From the NCBI RefSeq assembly GCF_006170445.1, contig NZ_VCNA01000001.1, forward strand, positions 620,001 to 684,000: 64,000 nucleotides of DNA, in the 5' to 3' direction. This DNA comes from Brevibacillus dissolubilis. GTDB lineage: Bacteria > Bacillota > Bacilli > Brevibacillales > Brevibacillaceae. Positions 16,701 through 24,310 of this stretch are shown one piece after another (positions within the stretch are counted from its first letter, which is position 1; each line of letters opens with the position of its first letter). Under the pieces are notes generated by a model. It saw nothing but the letters and a program-made list of their open reading frames with translations. It did no database searches and had not been told where the DNA came from. A program made the position numbers and the translations under genes.

Positions 16701-18735
16701 GCTCACACCGAATGGCAAAATCGACCGCAAAGCCCTGCCCACCCCAGACCGGAATGCCCGCGAGCGCGAATCCTATGTTGCTCCGAGAAATGAAACGGAA
16801 CAGCTTTTGGTCAGCATTTTTGAGAGTGTGCTCCGTGTTTCACCAATCGGGGTCTATGACAATTACTTTACGCTCGGCGGTGACTCAATCCGTTCCATTC
16901 AGTTGGTGAAAGAAGCTGGGAAACATGGTATTCCTATTCGGCCCGTTGATATTTTGCGGAATCAGACGATTGCGAATCTGTGTGCCAATCTGAGCTATGA
17001 AACGACAGCAACGATTCCGTTTCATCTGTTGCCGGAGTTGGATTTGAGTGAACTGGCTTTTGCGGATGAGATCGAGGAGGCGTACCCTGCGACGCGTATG
17101 CAGGAGATGATGTTGCGGTATTCTCAGTTGGGAGAGGTAGCGACAGGTGATGCGGAGTTAGTCGGGTTTGCTGATACGGGGATAGAAGCGGTGCTTTCCT
17201 GTGACGGTTGGTCTAGGCAAAAGAACGCTGCCTATGGTCTTACCGAGTCTGTAGCAGGAAGCAGTGGTTCGCTTTTTTCTGAGACTGTTCAGGAAAGCGT
17301 TGGGAAGGGCCTGTCCCCTTCTGCCTTGTCTTTGCAGGAAGCCGTCTATGTCTTCCAGATGAACTGGTACCTTCTTGATCCCAGCTTCTCTTTGGAAGCG
17401 CTGGAAGGAGCTTTGTCACACATCATCGAGGCACACTCCAGTCTGCGTACGGTCTTTTGGCGCCGTGACGAAGATGATTTCCTATGGCAGCTGGTCCGCC
17501 GTCCGTTTCCACTGTTGATCAATCGCCATGATCTGATGCACCAAAGCCAGGAGGATCAGGATGCTTACGTGAATGCAGCCTTGCTGAAAGACCGTTGCAC
17601 TCCATTTGATCTCACTCGTTTTGACAGTCCTCTCTTCCGACTGCATCTGTTTCAACTCTCGCAAAGCGAAGTCCGGCTTTCTCTGACGATTCATCACGCC
17701 ATTTACGACGGTTGGAGCAATGTACTGGTGGAGAATCAATTGCTCAGCATCTATCAGGATTACAAAAATAAAATGGCACAATCCTCCCAAAACGGCACGG
17801 GGCCGGAAATCACAGCTTCTTCTATTTCCACCGTAGAAAAGAGCGGTTCTTACAAAGAATTCGTTGCTCTGGAAGAGGAAATGCGAGATTCTATTGATGC
17901 GAAAAACTTTTGGGCACAGTATCTGCAAGGTTACACGGCTATGGATTACCCACCGCAAAAGCGCACGGCAGGAGATTCATTAACTGATAACCAAGTACGC
18001 CTCCAGAGCATTAGACACACCATGAGCCACTCTCTTGACACGTCTCATGTTCAACATATCAAAAATCTTTCACAAATGCTGAATGTGTCACAAAAAGCAG
18101 TCTTTACCAGTACCTATCTCGATCTGATCCGCGAATACAGCCAACGAGACAACGTGATCATCGGGCTGGTCGCCAACGGGCGCTCAGAACGCCTTTCCAC
18201 TCCTACGGCTACGGTTGGACTGATGTGGAATTTTGTCCCGGTTGTAAGCCCAGCTCGTTCCAGTGGGAAATTAGGAGGTGCTGAACTTATTCAAGTAGCT
18301 GAACCTGCTGAATGCGCTGTACATGCCGAAGGGGTTCAACCTCCTGAGCGTGCTCAATGTGCCCAGCCTGTAGGACACCTTGCACACGCTCCCCTCGCCG
18401 AACGCATCCAAGCCGTGCACCACGCTTTGATCGATATGGAGCCTTTTGTCCGTTTTCCTTACACGGATATCCTGCAAACAACGATGATGGATCATCCATT
18501 TTTTGCTACAATGAATATGGTCCACTTCCATCACCGCACCCAGAATCAAGACACCCCGCTGACCATACTCCAACGCAGTGGATCTGATCCGTTCCACTTT
18601 CCGCTCAATCTGCTGGTTCATATGGACCCGCATACTGAAAAGATTGAGCTGTTGCTGGATTATGATGGAAGCCGCTTTGACTCCGAAGAGATCAGCAGCT
18701 TGCTAAAGCGATATGTGGAACTTTTACAGGGATGA
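13765..18735 (+). CDS. Non-ribosomal peptide synthetase, C*-A(Gly)-PCP-C
   Basis: 1656 residues. Domain 1 (about 20-455) is a condensation domain whose HHxxxDG motif reads PYMIGDG (Pro155-Tyr156), so both His are missing. The A domain (about 475-970) has all core motifs: YTSGSTGKPKG, FDISVLELLW (Asp690), NMYGPTEATVW, YKTGDLVR, NGKIDRKAL. My eye-aligned specificity residues are D-I-L-Q-L-G-M-V-W, the pattern known for glycine. PCP has LGGDSI with Ser1041. A second condensation domain (about 1085-1650) has intact IHHAIYDGWS (His1310-His1311). There is no thioesterase or reductase, so the terminal C domain probably condenses with a substrate on a separate carrier or a free amine. Confidence 0.88.
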   Translation: MTLSQTYSQPNHLQTGERTVPLSFGQERLWFFEQFHPGTASYHIAYRYRMTGSLQVHALEKAFAAIVQRHEILRTRFLVQDGTAVQVISPFEALETFWFPVDDLSSLPEDEREFLAKELAEADASRLFQWEQGALFRVRLIRLEETEHVLVVTIPYMIGDGWSLGVIGRELGVLYTAFVGGEGSELQELQELPMQYAEYTLWQREFLSNERVVSRQLTYWKQQLSGLDTFDLPTDHPRPAVRTFRGGLAYVNLPKPLIDQLKELSQREGTTLFMTMLAAFQTLLYRYTGHSDVPVATPTGGRHRGDVQNLVGFFLNTCILRSDLSGDITFSDLLRQVRKITMGALLNQDVPFEMVIDELKPERSSSHNPFTQVMFGLQTATLKEFVIPGVDITIEEIPTGYTKFDLNLALIDQPDEMVGTMEYDADLFEAATIRRMLQHFETLLASIVAAPDVPLSRLPLLHEEERRELLDQWNDTDTLLPDLAGIDELIERQADQTPDAVALICQDQTLTYGELNRLSNQLAHRLQRLGVGAETVVGILTSRSVEMVVGMLAILKAGGAYLPLNPSLPAERLSYMLQETHSPVLLTDTALFGQLQSRMQLSGEHLHIIYLDNLSDSEPVEWANEPITSPNRVSTPDNLAYIMYTSGSTGKPKGVMITHANLINFFTGMDQRIDCSPADRWLTVTNIGFDISVLELLWTLTTGCSVIILPDAALIVPEKIREQLLMHQPTILQCTPSLMKIISDDEETLAALRSLRLVLLGGEALPASLADKLRRHLDVRLLNMYGPTEATVWISSYEVTDSRSSIPIGRPIANTQLYVLDTHLEPVPTGWIGELYIGGANLARGYYNQPEMTQERFIPSPFSSSKPVQSNQRLYKTGDLVRINAAGELEFLGRIDHQVKIRGNRIELSEIETVISQESSVHEAVVIARDDDQDNPYLCAYIVPKPGTSFSTSELLQSLSTKLPTYMIPTSYVLLDSLPLTPNGKIDRKALPTPDRNARERESYVAPRNETEQLLVSIFESVLRVSPIGVYDNYFTLGGDSIRSIQLVKEAGKHGIPIRPVDILRNQTIANLCANLSYETTATIPFHLLPELDLSELAFADEIEEAYPATRMQEMMLRYSQLGEVATGDAELVGFADTGIEAVLSCDGWSRQKNAAYGLTESVAGSSGSLFSETVQESVGKGLSPSALSLQEAVYVFQMNWYLLDPSFSLEALEGALSHIIEAHSSLRTVFWRRDEDDFLWQLVRRPFPLLINRHDLMHQSQEDQDAYVNAALLKDRCTPFDLTRFDSPLFRLHLFQLSQSEVRLSLTIHHAIYDGWSNVLVENQLLSIYQDYKNKMAQSSQNGTGPEITASSISTVEKSGSYKEFVALEEEMRDSIDAKNFWAQYLQGYTAMDYPPQKRTAGDSLTDNQVRLQSIRHTMSHSLDTSHVQHIKNLSQMLNVSQKAVFTSTYLDLIREYSQRDNVIIGLVANGRSERLSTPTATVGLMWNFVPVVSPARSSGKLGGAELIQVAEPAECAVHAEGVQPPERAQCAQPVGHLAHAPLAERIQAVHHALIDMEPFVRFPYTDILQTTMMDHPFFATMNMVHFHHRTQNQDTPLTILQRSGSDPFHFPLNLLVHMDPHTEKIELLLDYDGSRFDSEEISSLLKRYVELLQG

Positions 18736-18757
18736 TCCTGAGTGAGGAGCCGTGATT

Positions 18758-20026
18758 GTGAACACTAGATTTACCGAATACGCAGAACTTTTTCAAAACA
18801 AGGCATACCGCCGTTATTTCAGTGCTACGTCTGTCTCCCGAATCGGTACGGGGATCCGTTTTGTCAGTCTGACGTGGCTTGCGATGGAGCTGACCAATTC
18901 CAGCTACGCTGTTGCTCTTACACTGGTCTTCGAATCGCTTCCCGGTATCCTGTTCTCCCCAGTGCTTGGGGTATACGTAGATCGGTTGGACAAGCGGATT
19001 TTTTCCACCTGTGTCAATCTGTTTCAGGCCCTGGTGCTGACAGCGCTGTTCTTCGCTATGCAGGCCGGGGTGCTGATGCCTTGGCATCTGTATCTGGTCA
19101 TCTTTTGCCTGGCGCTGGCAGATATTTTGTATCGGACGCTTCGGGTCACCATCGTGCGTGAGCTTGTGCCAGAAGACAAGCTGCTCGTCGCCAATACAGC
19201 GAGCGCGATGGGAGACCAGCTGGGTACTACCCTGGGAGCGGCTGTCGCGGGCCTGGTGATTGCTTGGTTTTCCACACAGGCAGCGGTCGGTGTCTATATC
19301 GTCTGTCTGTTGATCGGGGCCTTTTTCTTCTGGCGAATCCGCAAAGGCTATGTGGTTGCCCACACTCCTTCCACTAAGGCCAAAGGCTGGGGCGCGGTGC
19401 TGACCGAGCTCAAAGCGGGTTATCAGTACATCGGTCAGCATAAAGAGATTATCCCGATCTACGGAATGATGCTGGTGCTGATTTCGACGCTCAAGACGAT
19501 TAATGTCTTGCTTCCTCCGTTTGCAAGCGATGTGCTGAAGGTAGGCAGTTCGGGCTTCGGCTATATCGACTCCTCCTTTGCGATCGGTGCAATTATCGGC
19601 AGCTTCCTTTTACCGAAGCTTCGCCACCGCTATCCAGATCATCGCCTGATGAGCATCGGGCTGTATGGGCTGTCTGCCAGCCTCATGCTGTTTGCGCTCT
19701 CTACCTCCCTGTGGATTGCGATCCTGGGATACTTCTTGATTGGGATTACCTATCAGGTATGGATTCTGAACCAGACCCAGGCGCAGGAGTCGGTTGAGAT
19801 GAGCTATCAGGGGCGTGTACATGCGGCATTTACGTTCTTTTTCAGTATTGCCTCACTGCTGGTCTATACGGTGATGGGGATGCTGAGTGAGATCGTCTCC
19901 CAACGCTGGCTGTATGCGTCACAGGGGGTGCTTGTGAGTCTGGTGTGGGTGGTGCTGTATAGCTTGACTTCGCATCGGTGGAAGAAACAGGCGGTTCAGA
20001 ATAAGCAGCAGAGTGTGAATATGTAG
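18758..20026 (+). CDS. MFS exporter
   Basis: 422 residues with about 12 hydrophobic segments and the MFS loop motif GVYVDRLDKRI (between segments 2 and 3). It resembles the EntS/MFS_3 type of exporters that accompany siderophore and peptide clusters. It lies in the plasma membrane and is the last gene of the plus operon, 22 bp after the NRPS, so product export or self-protection is the likely job. GTG 18758 is chosen over GTG 18752 because GAGGAG is eight bases from the former and only two from the latter. Confidence 0.85.
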   Translation: MNTRFTEYAELFQNKAYRRYFSATSVSRIGTGIRFVSLTWLAMELTNSSYAVALTLVFESLPGILFSPVLGVYVDRLDKRIFSTCVNLFQALVLTALFFAMQAGVLMPWHLYLVIFCLALADILYRTLRVTIVRELVPEDKLLVANTASAMGDQLGTTLGAAVAGLVIAWFSTQAAVGVYIVCLLIGAFFFWRIRKGYVVAHTPSTKAKGWGAVLTELKAGYQYIGQHKEIIPIYGMMLVLISTLKTINVLLPPFASDVLKVGSSGFGYIDSSFAIGAIIGSFLLPKLRHRYPDHRLMSIGLYGLSASLMLFALSTSLWIAILGYFLIGITYQVWILNQTQAQESVEMSYQGRVHAAFTFFFSIASLLVYTVMGMLSEIVSQRWLYASQGVLVSLVWVVLYSLTSHRWKKQAVQNKQQSVNM

Positions 20027-20076
20027 TAATAAGATGTATCATTTTAAAATTGGTAGATGACACAGTAATGTTTTTT

Positions 20077-20126
20077 AAATAAAACAATCCACCTATCTCT
20101 CAACTGATAGGTGGATTGTTTTATTT
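20077..20126. terminator. Bidirectional Rho-independent terminator
   Basis: A perfect 21-bp inverted repeat (arms 20077-20097 and 20106-20126) with an 8-base loop. The outer part is A-rich on one side and T-rich on the other, so it can stop both the MFS transcript (+) and the immunity-gene transcript (-). Confidence 0.88.
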
Positions 20127-20144
20127 AACATCACTAACGTTTAT

Positions 20145-20561
20145 TTATTTAGAAAACCTGTCAATCAAAAATGAAAGGAAGTCATCATACTCCTGAGAAC
20201 CTACACCTTCGCCTTGATCCCAATCAACAACGGGACATTCTCCATTTTCCATTCTTGAGGTATCTAAACAGTATACTCCAGCTCCGAAATTCTCTATGAC
20301 AACAAAAGCTTCAGGTAAACCGTATCCTCTCCACTCAACAGTTTCCCTAACACATGTTGGCGTATCCCTTAATCCGCCACCTAAGATCTCTACTCCGATA
20401 ATACCACCAGTTCCATACTCTTTTAGGAACCACTTATAGCTTTCTGGTAAAGTTATATGTAGTATTTTCTCAATGTTAGATATTTTTTCATCATCCAAAT
20501 TACCCACAAAAAAACTTTTTCTGGAAGTTTGTATCAACTGTACGATCCGTTCCTTTTTCAT
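20145..20561 (-). CDS. SMI1/KNR4 (SUKH) family immunity protein
   Basis: 138 residues with the SUKH pattern: ISNIEKILHITLPESYKWFLKEYGTGGI at the N-terminal half, VEILGGGL, then VVIENFGAGVYCLDT and VVDWDQGEGV. SUKH proteins neutralise secreted nuclease and other toxins by binding them. It directly follows (12 bp) the LHH-nuclease effector gene, the classic toxin-immunity order, so it is predicted to protect the producer from that effector. It is the last gene of the injection-system locus and ends at the terminator at 20077-20126. Confidence 0.82.
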   Translation of the reverse strand: MKKERIVQLIQTSRKSFFVGNLDDEKISNIEKILHITLPESYKWFLKEYGTGGIIGVEILGGGLRDTPTCVRETVEWRGYGLPEAFVVIENFGAGVYCLDTSRMENGECPVVDWDQGEGVGSQEYDDFLSFLIDRFSK

Positions 20562-20573
20562 TGGTAGTTCCCC

Positions 20574-21698
20574 CTAATCTTTTAAACTTTTTTTAACTTC
20601 CTCTGCCCTCCATATCCAATAATCTTCTCGGAACTTATTATACTGCTTATCCAGATCCGGGTCATTCCGAAAACTACGCTGTTTGGTGGCCTTCCTTTTC
20701 TTTCTTATTTTCTCTATTTCATCTATGGACTTATTAGCTTTAGAAGAAAGTTTGTCAAGAGGTTTCAGACGTTTAAATTTTGTTTTCTCTAACAGTCCAT
20801 GAAGAACTTTATAGTTTTTCTGATGTACGGTTTGAAGAATTTCCAGCATCGGCCCGGGTTCTATTTGTAAGATATGATGTAAGCTGATTTTTTTCCCGTC
20901 TTTGCCTATCGGAGCCCATCCCATTTCCATTCGTTCCAAATTGGTCATACCTGTATCCGGGTCTACCTTATTCCAGTCTATATCATTTCTTTGATAGACC
21001 TTTCTTCCTTGGAACTCTACCTTTGTATGTGTATCCTTTGGAGCTTTGTTGGTCTTGTTGACTTTCTTACTGGCTGCTTTCTCAGCCATCTCCTTTGCTT
21101 CCCAATATCTCCGCTGATTCTCTGTTTGTTTTAATGGTTTGTCAGTTGTTTTCGTGATTTGATTAAAAGATATTTTGGGGCCACCTGCTGTTTGCAGAAC
21201 CGGTCCATTCCCCAACTGTCCGGCTGCATCTTTTACTTTCTTGACTTGCTTTGCGACCCATTTTGCTCCCTGAGCGATGTCATTCGCATCCCGCTTCAAC
21301 TTATCTACAACCGCATTCTTCGCCCTCGAGATCGCCCGCTTCGTCGCGGCCAGCGCATTCTTCATCTTCTTCTTCATCTTAGCAAGAAGCTGCTGCTTCG
21401 ACAGGTTGTTCTTCGGCTTCCTCGCTGCGGTGAGAACCAGGCCCTTCTTGCGCTTTTTCTTCACCTTTTTCATCTTCTGGGCGGCTTTCAGTGCCTTTTT
21501 CCCCAGCTTGGCGGCGGTGGCGGCAGCTCCGGCGAACGGGACCATCGCGGCTAGCGAGAGGGCGGCGTCCGCGTAGTTGCCGCGTGCAAGTGAGATCCCC
21601 GCATTCACGAGGTCGGCGGCTTCACCAATACCTGGAATTAATCCTACCACGTCCAATGTGACTTGTACACGGTCTAACACCTTTCCCCAGAATCCCAT
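20574..21698 (-). CDS. LHH/HNH-type nuclease toxin, predicted effector
   Basis: 374 residues. The N-terminus (DVVGLIPGIGEAADLVNAGIS, then ALSLAAMVPFAGAAATAAKLG) is the hydrophobic pretoxin region common to polymorphic toxins. A Lys-rich stretch follows (about 75-160). The C-terminus has the LHH nuclease signature: VEFQGRKVYQRNDIDW, then GMTNLERMEMGWAPIGKDGKKISLHHILQ, a member of the HNH/endonuclease VII group expected to cut DNA. A SUKH immunity gene follows and a VgrG-like gene precedes it by 152 bp, so it is most likely cargo of the injection system. GAGGAG supports the start. There is no signal peptide, which agrees with delivery by a spike. Confidence 0.78.
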   Translation of the reverse strand: MGFWGKVLDRVQVTLDVVGLIPGIGEAADLVNAGISLARGNYADAALSLAAMVPFAGAAATAAKLGKKALKAAQKMKKVKKKRKKGLVLTAARKPKNNLSKQQLLAKMKKKMKNALAATKRAISRAKNAVVDKLKRDANDIAQGAKWVAKQVKKVKDAAGQLGNGPVLQTAGGPKISFNQITKTTDKPLKQTENQRRYWEAKEMAEKAASKKVNKTNKAPKDTHTKVEFQGRKVYQRNDIDWNKVDPDTGMTNLERMEMGWAPIGKDGKKISLHHILQIEPGPMLEILQTVHQKNYKVLHGLLEKTKFKRLKPLDKLSSKANKSIDEIEKIRKKRKATKQRSFRNDPDLDKQYNKFREDYWIWRAEEVKKSLKD

Positions 21699-21850
21699 AT
21701 ACCTGCTCTCCTCTTCTGTCGGGTAATAGGGGCAGTTCTTGCTGTCTTCTCCTTACCTTTGGGTTCGATCTACACTGCTCTATCTCTGTTCAATCTACCA
21801 GTTCCCTAGCGTTGGCTTTACTCATTCCCAGACCTCTTCTGACACATCTC

Positions 21851-23335
21851 TTACTCCTCTTCATCCCCCAGATCAGGCACGGAGACGGGAGCTTTTTCTG
21901 TACCGACCATCTTGATCGGGGTTCCTTGGATATCGGTGATGCCGTCCATGATAATACCGCTGGCATCACACAGCAGATAGATCGCTTCCCTGGCTTTGAC
22001 CGTAAGGCGTTTGTCGGCGGCCATCTCTATATCTTTTTTGGACGAGATGACCATAGGCTTGAGGCTGTGTACCTCGACCCCGGTATCCTCGTTCAGCTTG
22101 ATAAAAATATTGCCTTGCTTGCTCGCAAGCGCCGAGAGCATCAGCTCTTTTCCAGCCATCTTCAGCTCCTTGCCTTTGTCGGTGCCGATGTATTTGGTCC
22201 CCGGATCGGATGTCTTCGGCTGACTGCCTCCCCCTTTGCGGACGGAACTGTTGGCGATGGCCTCTTCCTCCCGGTGGCTGGGCAGATACAGCTTCACCGA
22301 GTCCCCCAACTGTGGCATGCAGTACCAGCCGCTGTTGCCTTCCGCACTGTAAAAGGTGGAATACGGGAACCAGCAGGCTTTGCTTTTGTTTTGCTCCTTG
22401 TCGATGTCAAGATGCACCTTGATCGTGTCCTTGCTGATCTCGATCACCTTTCCCTCCAGAGAGGCTCCGGTCAGCTTGTGATTGTGGATGCGGTTCTGGC
22501 GAATACCCGCTTTGGGGCTGGCGAGATAGCGATAGTTCAATATCCCGTCTTCCAATACCGCAGTTGATCGGGCGACGACAAGCTCCTTCCCCTGGCACAT
22601 CACGGTGTCACCGAGATTCAGATAGGCACTCGTCTCCAGTTCATAGCTGACAAAATCATCTTCCCCCACGCTGGCGTGATCATTGCCCGTCGTTTCCATA
22701 TACAGAGCAAGCGGCTTCCTCGAACTAAAATGAAAATCCAGCACCTGTGCCTGCTTCCCCTCCGGTACCCCAAACCAGAACTTCGGCTTACCCGCAGCGG
22801 CTTCTGGAACGAGTACCGTGCCAACATGCGACGCCATCCGTTTGAGGAACTGCCAATCGGTCTCATCGTATTGGAGGATGAACTGGCCCAATTTGGCTGA
22901 ATCAGCGGCATTGTCGATAAAATCAGAACCCGGATACGCCCGGATGACCTCTTCGATCAGGCTGGTGTAGCGCATCTCCGTGTCTTGAAAAGTACGGCGC
23001 AACCGCTTGAGATCAAGGTCAATCGTGTGCGAGACGGCTTCTACTTCGATATACGTAACCCCGCGCACCACCTTCATCCCGATCTGGCTGACCTTCCCGT
23101 TAAAAAGCGTCCTCACCTTGCTGCCCTGATCCACCTGATTGATCTCGATGCTGTCGGTGCTTTTCGCCTTTTCGATATAGGTCTGTGCCTTGTCCTCGGG
23201 AATCAAGCCGGTGAGGTACATCGTCGCATGATCGTTGACCGTCTTGACGATCCTAAGCTCGTGCAGGCGTTGGATCGCGTAGGGGGAGTTCACTTGGATA
23301 TCTTGGTAGCTTAGCGACTTTTCGGATGGGTTCAT
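21851..23335 (-). CDS. VgrG/Pvc8-like spike protein (second copy)
   Basis: About 494 residues. The N-terminal two thirds resemble the gp27-like hub (QRLHELRIVKTVNDHATMYLTGLIPED; ETDWQFLKRMASHVGTVLVPE). Next comes a gp5-like OB fold (GKVIEISKDTIKVHLDID ... EGNSGWYCMPQLGDSVKLYLP). The C-terminus is a short beta-rich needle. In T6SS, R-type particles and phage tails such proteins form the trimeric spike. It is paralogous to 25754-27178. GTG 23341 would leave only three bases after AGGAG; ATG 23335 is nine away and is preferred. It directly follows the DUF4280 tip gene and precedes the toxin pair, marking a tip-spike-cargo cassette. Confidence 0.78.
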   Translation of the reverse strand: MNPSEKSLSYQDIQVNSPYAIQRLHELRIVKTVNDHATMYLTGLIPEDKAQTYIEKAKSTDSIEINQVDQGSKVRTLFNGKVSQIGMKVVRGVTYIEVEAVSHTIDLDLKRLRRTFQDTEMRYTSLIEEVIRAYPGSDFIDNAADSAKLGQFILQYDETDWQFLKRMASHVGTVLVPEAAAGKPKFWFGVPEGKQAQVLDFHFSSRKPLALYMETTGNDHASVGEDDFVSYELETSAYLNLGDTVMCQGKELVVARSTAVLEDGILNYRYLASPKAGIRQNRIHNHKLTGASLEGKVIEISKDTIKVHLDIDKEQNKSKACWFPYSTFYSAEGNSGWYCMPQLGDSVKLYLPSHREEEAIANSSVRKGGGSQPKTSDPGTKYIGTDKGKELKMAGKELMLSALASKQGNIFIKLNEDTGVEVHSLKPMVISSKKDIEMAADKRLTVKAREAIYLLCDASGIIMDGITDIQGTPIKMVGTEKAPVSVPDLGDEEE

Positions 23336-23341
23336 GCTCAC

Positions 23342-23749
23342 CTACTCCTGTCCATCGTCTTGAATGGAAATCGTTCCGCAATACATGCATTGATTCGTGC
23401 ATTTGTTGAGCAATGCGGGCTCTTCGTCGATCAGCACGTCGGCTTTGCCGTTGATCCAAGGCATCGTGACGACGGGGATGCACGGCATTTCCTTCAATAC
23501 CCCGTTGTTGGCAGCGGTGGCGGCAGCCACGGTCGGATTGGATAAGCTGCTGCATTTGCCAAATGGCATGATATGTACCAATGGTGTGAAATCTTTGATA
23601 TTCATCTGCGCCTTATTTTTAATATAGACCCCGTGACTGAAGGGAGTTTTCAATTTGCTCTGTTCACTGCCAAAGCTGCAGCCGAGCACCGCTCCCGCTA
23701 CCACATAGCTCTGCTTATCACCGCCAGTGTCCAGAATTTGCACGGACAT
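23342..23749 (-). CDS. DUF4280 PAAR-like tip protein
   Basis: 135 residues with the DUF4280 pattern: VVAGAVLGCSFGSEQSKL, then MPFGKCSSLSNPTVA, MPCIPVVTMPWINGKADVLIDEEPALLNKCTNQCMYCGTISI and a terminal DDGQE. DUF4280 proteins resemble PAAR proteins, which cap VgrG spikes and bind a metal through Cys/His residues; six Cys are present. It sits between the Imm11-like gene and a VgrG gene, in line with a spike-tip role. AGGGG precedes the ATG. Confidence 0.82.
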   Translation of the reverse strand: MSVQILDTGGDKQSYVVAGAVLGCSFGSEQSKLKTPFSHGVYIKNKAQMNIKDFTPLVHIMPFGKCSSLSNPTVAAATAANNGVLKEMPCIPVVTMPWINGKADVLIDEEPALLNKCTNQCMYCGTISIQDDGQE

Positions 23750-23755
23750 GATCGT

Positions 23756-24310
23756 CTATCCCCTTTCCGGTGTTACTTGAGATTGCTTTTCTGCTTGGAT
23801 CAGTCGAATGCCGGTAAAATCCCGGCGCAACAGACTCTCGGCCACAGCCAGATTGATGATGATGCAGGTCTCGCGTATCCCGTCTACTTGGAAAATGCGG
23901 TGGGATACGGCTTTGGCTTTGTGCTCGTCAATCACCAGCCTGCGGAGCGTGCCATCCTTATGAAACTCGCTTTGCAGAGACATGCAGTCCACTTTGGGCG
24001 GGAGCATCAGCCAGTAGGTTTCCTGCCTCATCTTTTTCAGATCGGTCAGCACCACGGATTGGAAGTAGGTGTGCTTGTCGTATTTTTGCAAAAGCTGTTT
24101 CAGCGGATCGGACAGGAGCGGTGCCGGGGTCTGGAGGTAGTCGACGTATTCGTTCTTGGCTTTGTCCTTGATGAAAAATTGCAGGTTCATCGCTTCCAGC
24201 TCGTGGGCGTTCTCCTCGTCGAGCAGCTCGCGCGTCAGTACCTTGGAGACGCCGACGGGTTCGATCGCGTCCGAGATCCGGTTGTCTTGCAGCAGGATAA
24301 AATAGTTCAT
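23756..24310 (-). CDS. Uncharacterised protein, weak Imm11 (DUF1629) resemblance
   Basis: 184 residues from the ATG that overlaps the upstream stop as ATGA (24310). It begins MNYFILLQDNRISDAIEP and ends with IINLAVAESLLRRDFTGIRLI, a layout reminiscent of the Imm11/DUF1629 immunity family. I do not recognise it with confidence. A longer frame to 24448 has no ribosome site. Its place between the pentapeptide-repeat protein and the DUF4280 tip suggests an adaptor or immunity role within the cargo cassette. Confidence 0.6.
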   Translation of the reverse strand: MNYFILLQDNRISDAIEPVGVSKVLTRELLDEENAHELEAMNLQFFIKDKAKNEYVDYLQTPAPLLSDPLKQLLQKYDKHTYFQSVVLTDLKKMRQETYWLMLPPKVDCMSLQSEFHKDGTLRRLVIDEHKAKAVSHRIFQVDGIRETCIIINLAVAESLLRRDFTGIRLIQAEKQSQVTPERG

